DNA of 64,000 nucleotides from Pteria penguin (Eukaryota > Mollusca > Bivalvia > Pterioida > Pteriidae): the NCBI GenBank assembly GCA_035048485.1, contig CM068586.1:30131849-30195848 (forward strand), written 5' to 3'. A model generated the notes under the pieces. That model searched no databases. It had not been told where the DNA came from and was given only the letters and a program-made list of their open reading frames with translations. The position numbers were made by a program, and so were the translations under genes. Of the stretch, positions 61,930 to 64,000 are shown piece by piece; position 1 is the first letter of the stretch; the number at the start of each line of letters is the position of its first letter.

Positions 61930-62590
61930 CCTTTTAAAAACACGAATGCCCCTGGCGGCAAGCACAAGCTGTTATCCTTAAACTATGTCAAACTCCAAGG
62001 TCAAGGTCACAAGGTCCAAATTTTGAAAACCACGAAAAGGTCTTGTCACACGGAATACATATGTAAAATAGGAAATTCCTAACACTTACTATTCAAAAGA
62101 TTTTACCCTATGTTAAAGTTTTCAAAATGTAGATAAAATGTCACGGTCAAGGTCACAAGGTAAAAAGTTATTGTAGTGATGGAAAGCTCTTGTCACAACA
62201 TATGAAAGCTCTACAGGCAGACAAACCAAAACTAGATGCCCCTGAATCTTTGATTCCGGAGGCTTAAAACATGAGCAGATTTTGCAATGTTCTATATATT
62301 GATTACATCTCACCCTATGGGAATACACATGTGAAATATAAAAGCCCTAGCTATTACGATTCAAAAGTTATAACCAATGTCGAAGTGTTTGAAATGTAGG
62401 TCAAAGGTCTCTAGGTCAATGACCTTAGTGTAAATTGAAAGGGTTTTATTAGCAGTCTCTTACTCTCACAGTTCAAAGTTCAAAAGACGACAAACAAACA
62501 GACAGACAGATAGACAAACAAAAAACAAACAGACAGACAGGACAAAACCAATATGCCCCCCCGATCTATCGATCTGGAGGCATAAAGATA
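61930..62590 (-). repeat. Dispersed bivalve-type repeats, including copy 2 of the 128-350 family
   Basis: Several 'aaggtcaaggtcacaaggt' blocks occur (about 61996, 62143 and a variant at 62395). The part at about 62390-62590 is the reverse complement of 128-350 in the same block order, and includes 'tcacagttcaaag', an (ACAG/ACAA) run at about 62490-62545 and a closing 'atgcccccccgatc'. Non-coding. Ends and element class are undetermined. Confidence 0.6.
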
Positions 62591-63418
62591 AAATTCGTCC
62601 CTTCCCCCCTGTTCAAACTTTTCAGGAAACTTGGATGAAAATCTATGGTTACTTTTATTAAGGCCTTAACTTTTATATATATACATAACCTCATAAACTT
62701 TGACCGAATGTAGATGAATTAATTTATTGATATGTTAGTTTTTCATAAAACATAACCCGTAAGGCACGGGTGGAAATCACACTTCGTAACGCTTTCCTTT
62801 TTACTCCTTATAGTGTTTCAGTTCTTGCAAGAATATCTTAGGTGTATTCAAACTTTTGTAGCGTGTGTATTCATTTGCGTAAAATTCAGCAAAATCATTT
62901 TTAGAAAACATTGCTAACTGAAAAGTCAATGACGCCACAATGTAATTTTCAAGAAAAATTGTATCCTTTCGAAAATTTAAAATCATTTTAATTAAATCAA
63001 ATATCAGAGAATGTATATGAAATTTTGATTAATCAATATTGCATACATGGAAAACGTCAAATGTATTCTACATGTCTTTGAAACTGTTCCAAAATTTTCA
63101 AGGATTGAGATAAAATCCAACATAAAGTTTATAAAATTTTGCAAATGAATTCGTATCACTAAGTGATGACACATGTGACCTACGCATATGCATTGCGCAT
63201 ATGGTGTCCGGATAGGGACATGTGCAAAAATCAGCGTGTTAAAAATAAGGAAATAACGTACAAATGGAACAATGTAACAACGCGCGCGAATGCAAAAAAC
63301 GTTCGAATGCATCAATGCAACAATGCACGAGAACAGAGAGACGTAGTAAGCCTAGCAAACCGGCTTTTTTGAATAGCGAGCTACGAAGTGCTGTTTAAAA
63401 ACATCGTATGCTCACAAA

Positions 63419-63760
63419 CAAATATTTTGAATATAGGTCACCCCAAAACTGGGAGAAATACAGAAAACAAAGATTGAAAGAAGCACTGTCACCAAATTCA
63501 AGAGAATTGTTTTGAATGAAGACGGAGAGATCATCTCTGATCAAAAAGAAGTTTGTCATATTTTAATGACTTCTTCAAAAAATGTTGCTAAGGACATAGA
63601 ATCCAATAGCAAGAGTTGTTTTGACTCTTACTCAAGTACTTTAAAGATTCAGGAAGAATCCAACCTTCCTACTGATCCTTTTAATTTTGAATATATTAAC
63701 TCAAACCATGTAGAGAAGTTTGTTCTAAAATCGCGACAGCACGTTGTTGCATTCGTGCGT
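63419..63760 (+). pseudogene. LINE linker fragment between endonuclease and reverse transcriptase
   Basis: The open frame reads FKRIVLNEDGEIISDQKEVC, then KNVAKDIES and later SNHVEKFVLK. The pattern 'L-N-E-x-G-x-I-I-S-D-x-x-x-V-C-x-I-L' followed by 'NVAKDI' is typical of the segment after the endonuclease in non-LTR retrotransposons. No RT follows, because the sequence runs into a MITE at 63765. The frame appears slightly damaged within the 'HILMTSS' stretch. Family resemblance only. Confidence 0.55.
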
Positions 63761-63764
63761 TATT

Positions 63765-63899
63765 CAATGGCGGATCCAGGATTTCCGAAAAGGGGGCCCA
63801 GATGTGTATTAGCCAAACTTCTCAGCAATTTTTGGTGCAAAATCTGGATTTTTACTAGTAAAAATGGCATCCCTCCTTCCCCGTTTAAATCCGCCACTT
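63765..63899. mobile_element. MITE, copy 2 (inverted relative to copy 1)
   Basis: It starts CAATGGCGGATCCAGGATTT and ends with 'taaatccgccactt'. It matches the reverse complement of 59031-59170, including 'aaaagggggccca', 'tttttggtgcaaaat' and 'tggatttttac'. One end base has changed at each terminus (CAATGG for CAGTGG; CCACTT for CCACTG), so it is older than copy 1. No target duplication was found. Confidence 0.85.
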
Positions 63900-64000
63900 C
63901 ATGACGCCTGATCTCAACTAATGACGCCTGGCTAAACTCATAACGTCTGGTCTCATCTCATAACGTCCGATCTCAACTCATAACGTCCGACCTCTACCCA
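63900..64000. repeat. 20-bp tandem repeat, truncated by the window end
   Basis: Five units of about 20 bp with core 'cataacgtccgatctcaact' (earlier copies 'atgacgcctg') start directly after the MITE and continue to the last base. The array probably extends beyond the window. Confidence 0.9.

Overview
The window looks like nuclear DNA of a bivalve mollusc. It is AT-rich with intron-split genes and GT-AG splice sites. It holds an intact tRNA-derived SINE whose conserved 3' domain and CCAA-rich tail are of the type found in bivalves. It also holds several dispersed repeats of the kind common in bivalve genomes, and decayed reverse transcriptases of families common in bivalves. The species cannot be told from the sequence alone.

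Layout. 1-7.2 kb: the last two visible coding exons of a plus-strand gene with a proline/arginine-rich tail, then a long 3' region. 7.2-8.7 kb: dispersed repeats and a SINE. 8.8-13.1 kb: a 25-bp satellite (array A) in two sequence blocks with higher-order structure. 13.1-16.8 kb: a tetranucleotide microsatellite, a short C-type-lectin-like gene or pseudogene, and empty AT-rich DNA. 16.8-37.5 kb: a 20.6-kb array of a different, 24-bp satellite (array B), with nested higher-order repeats and 19 copies of a hairpin-forming non-satellite insert. 39.6-45.2 kb: a complete six-exon pyrroline-5-carboxylate reductase gene, the best-supported gene here. 45.4-55.4 kb: a graveyard of retroelements (two reverse transcriptase fragments, three copies of one 3' tail, and a degraded endonuclease/RT LINE), a decayed 57-bp (19-codon) repeat, and a SINE with a perfect 12-bp target-site duplication. 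55.46-57.66 kb: a 2.2-kb foldback element whose long inverted ends are built from 21-bp tandem repeats, flanked by a 6-bp duplication. 59.0-60.7 kb: a short MITE and a minus-strand beta-1,3-glycosyltransferase (GT31) gene. 61.9-64.0 kb: dispersed repeats, a LINE fragment, a second copy of the MITE, and the start of a 20-bp tandem array that runs off the window.

The genes do not form a pathway or operon; they are independent eukaryotic loci among repeats. About 25 kb (near 40%) is satellite. The long open frames across both arrays are by-products of repeat units that lack stop codons in some frames and are not annotated as genes. The least ordinary structures are the hairpin module dispersed through array B, the 350-bp (14 x 25) higher-order unit of array A, the multi-kb duplication inside array B, and the foldback element.
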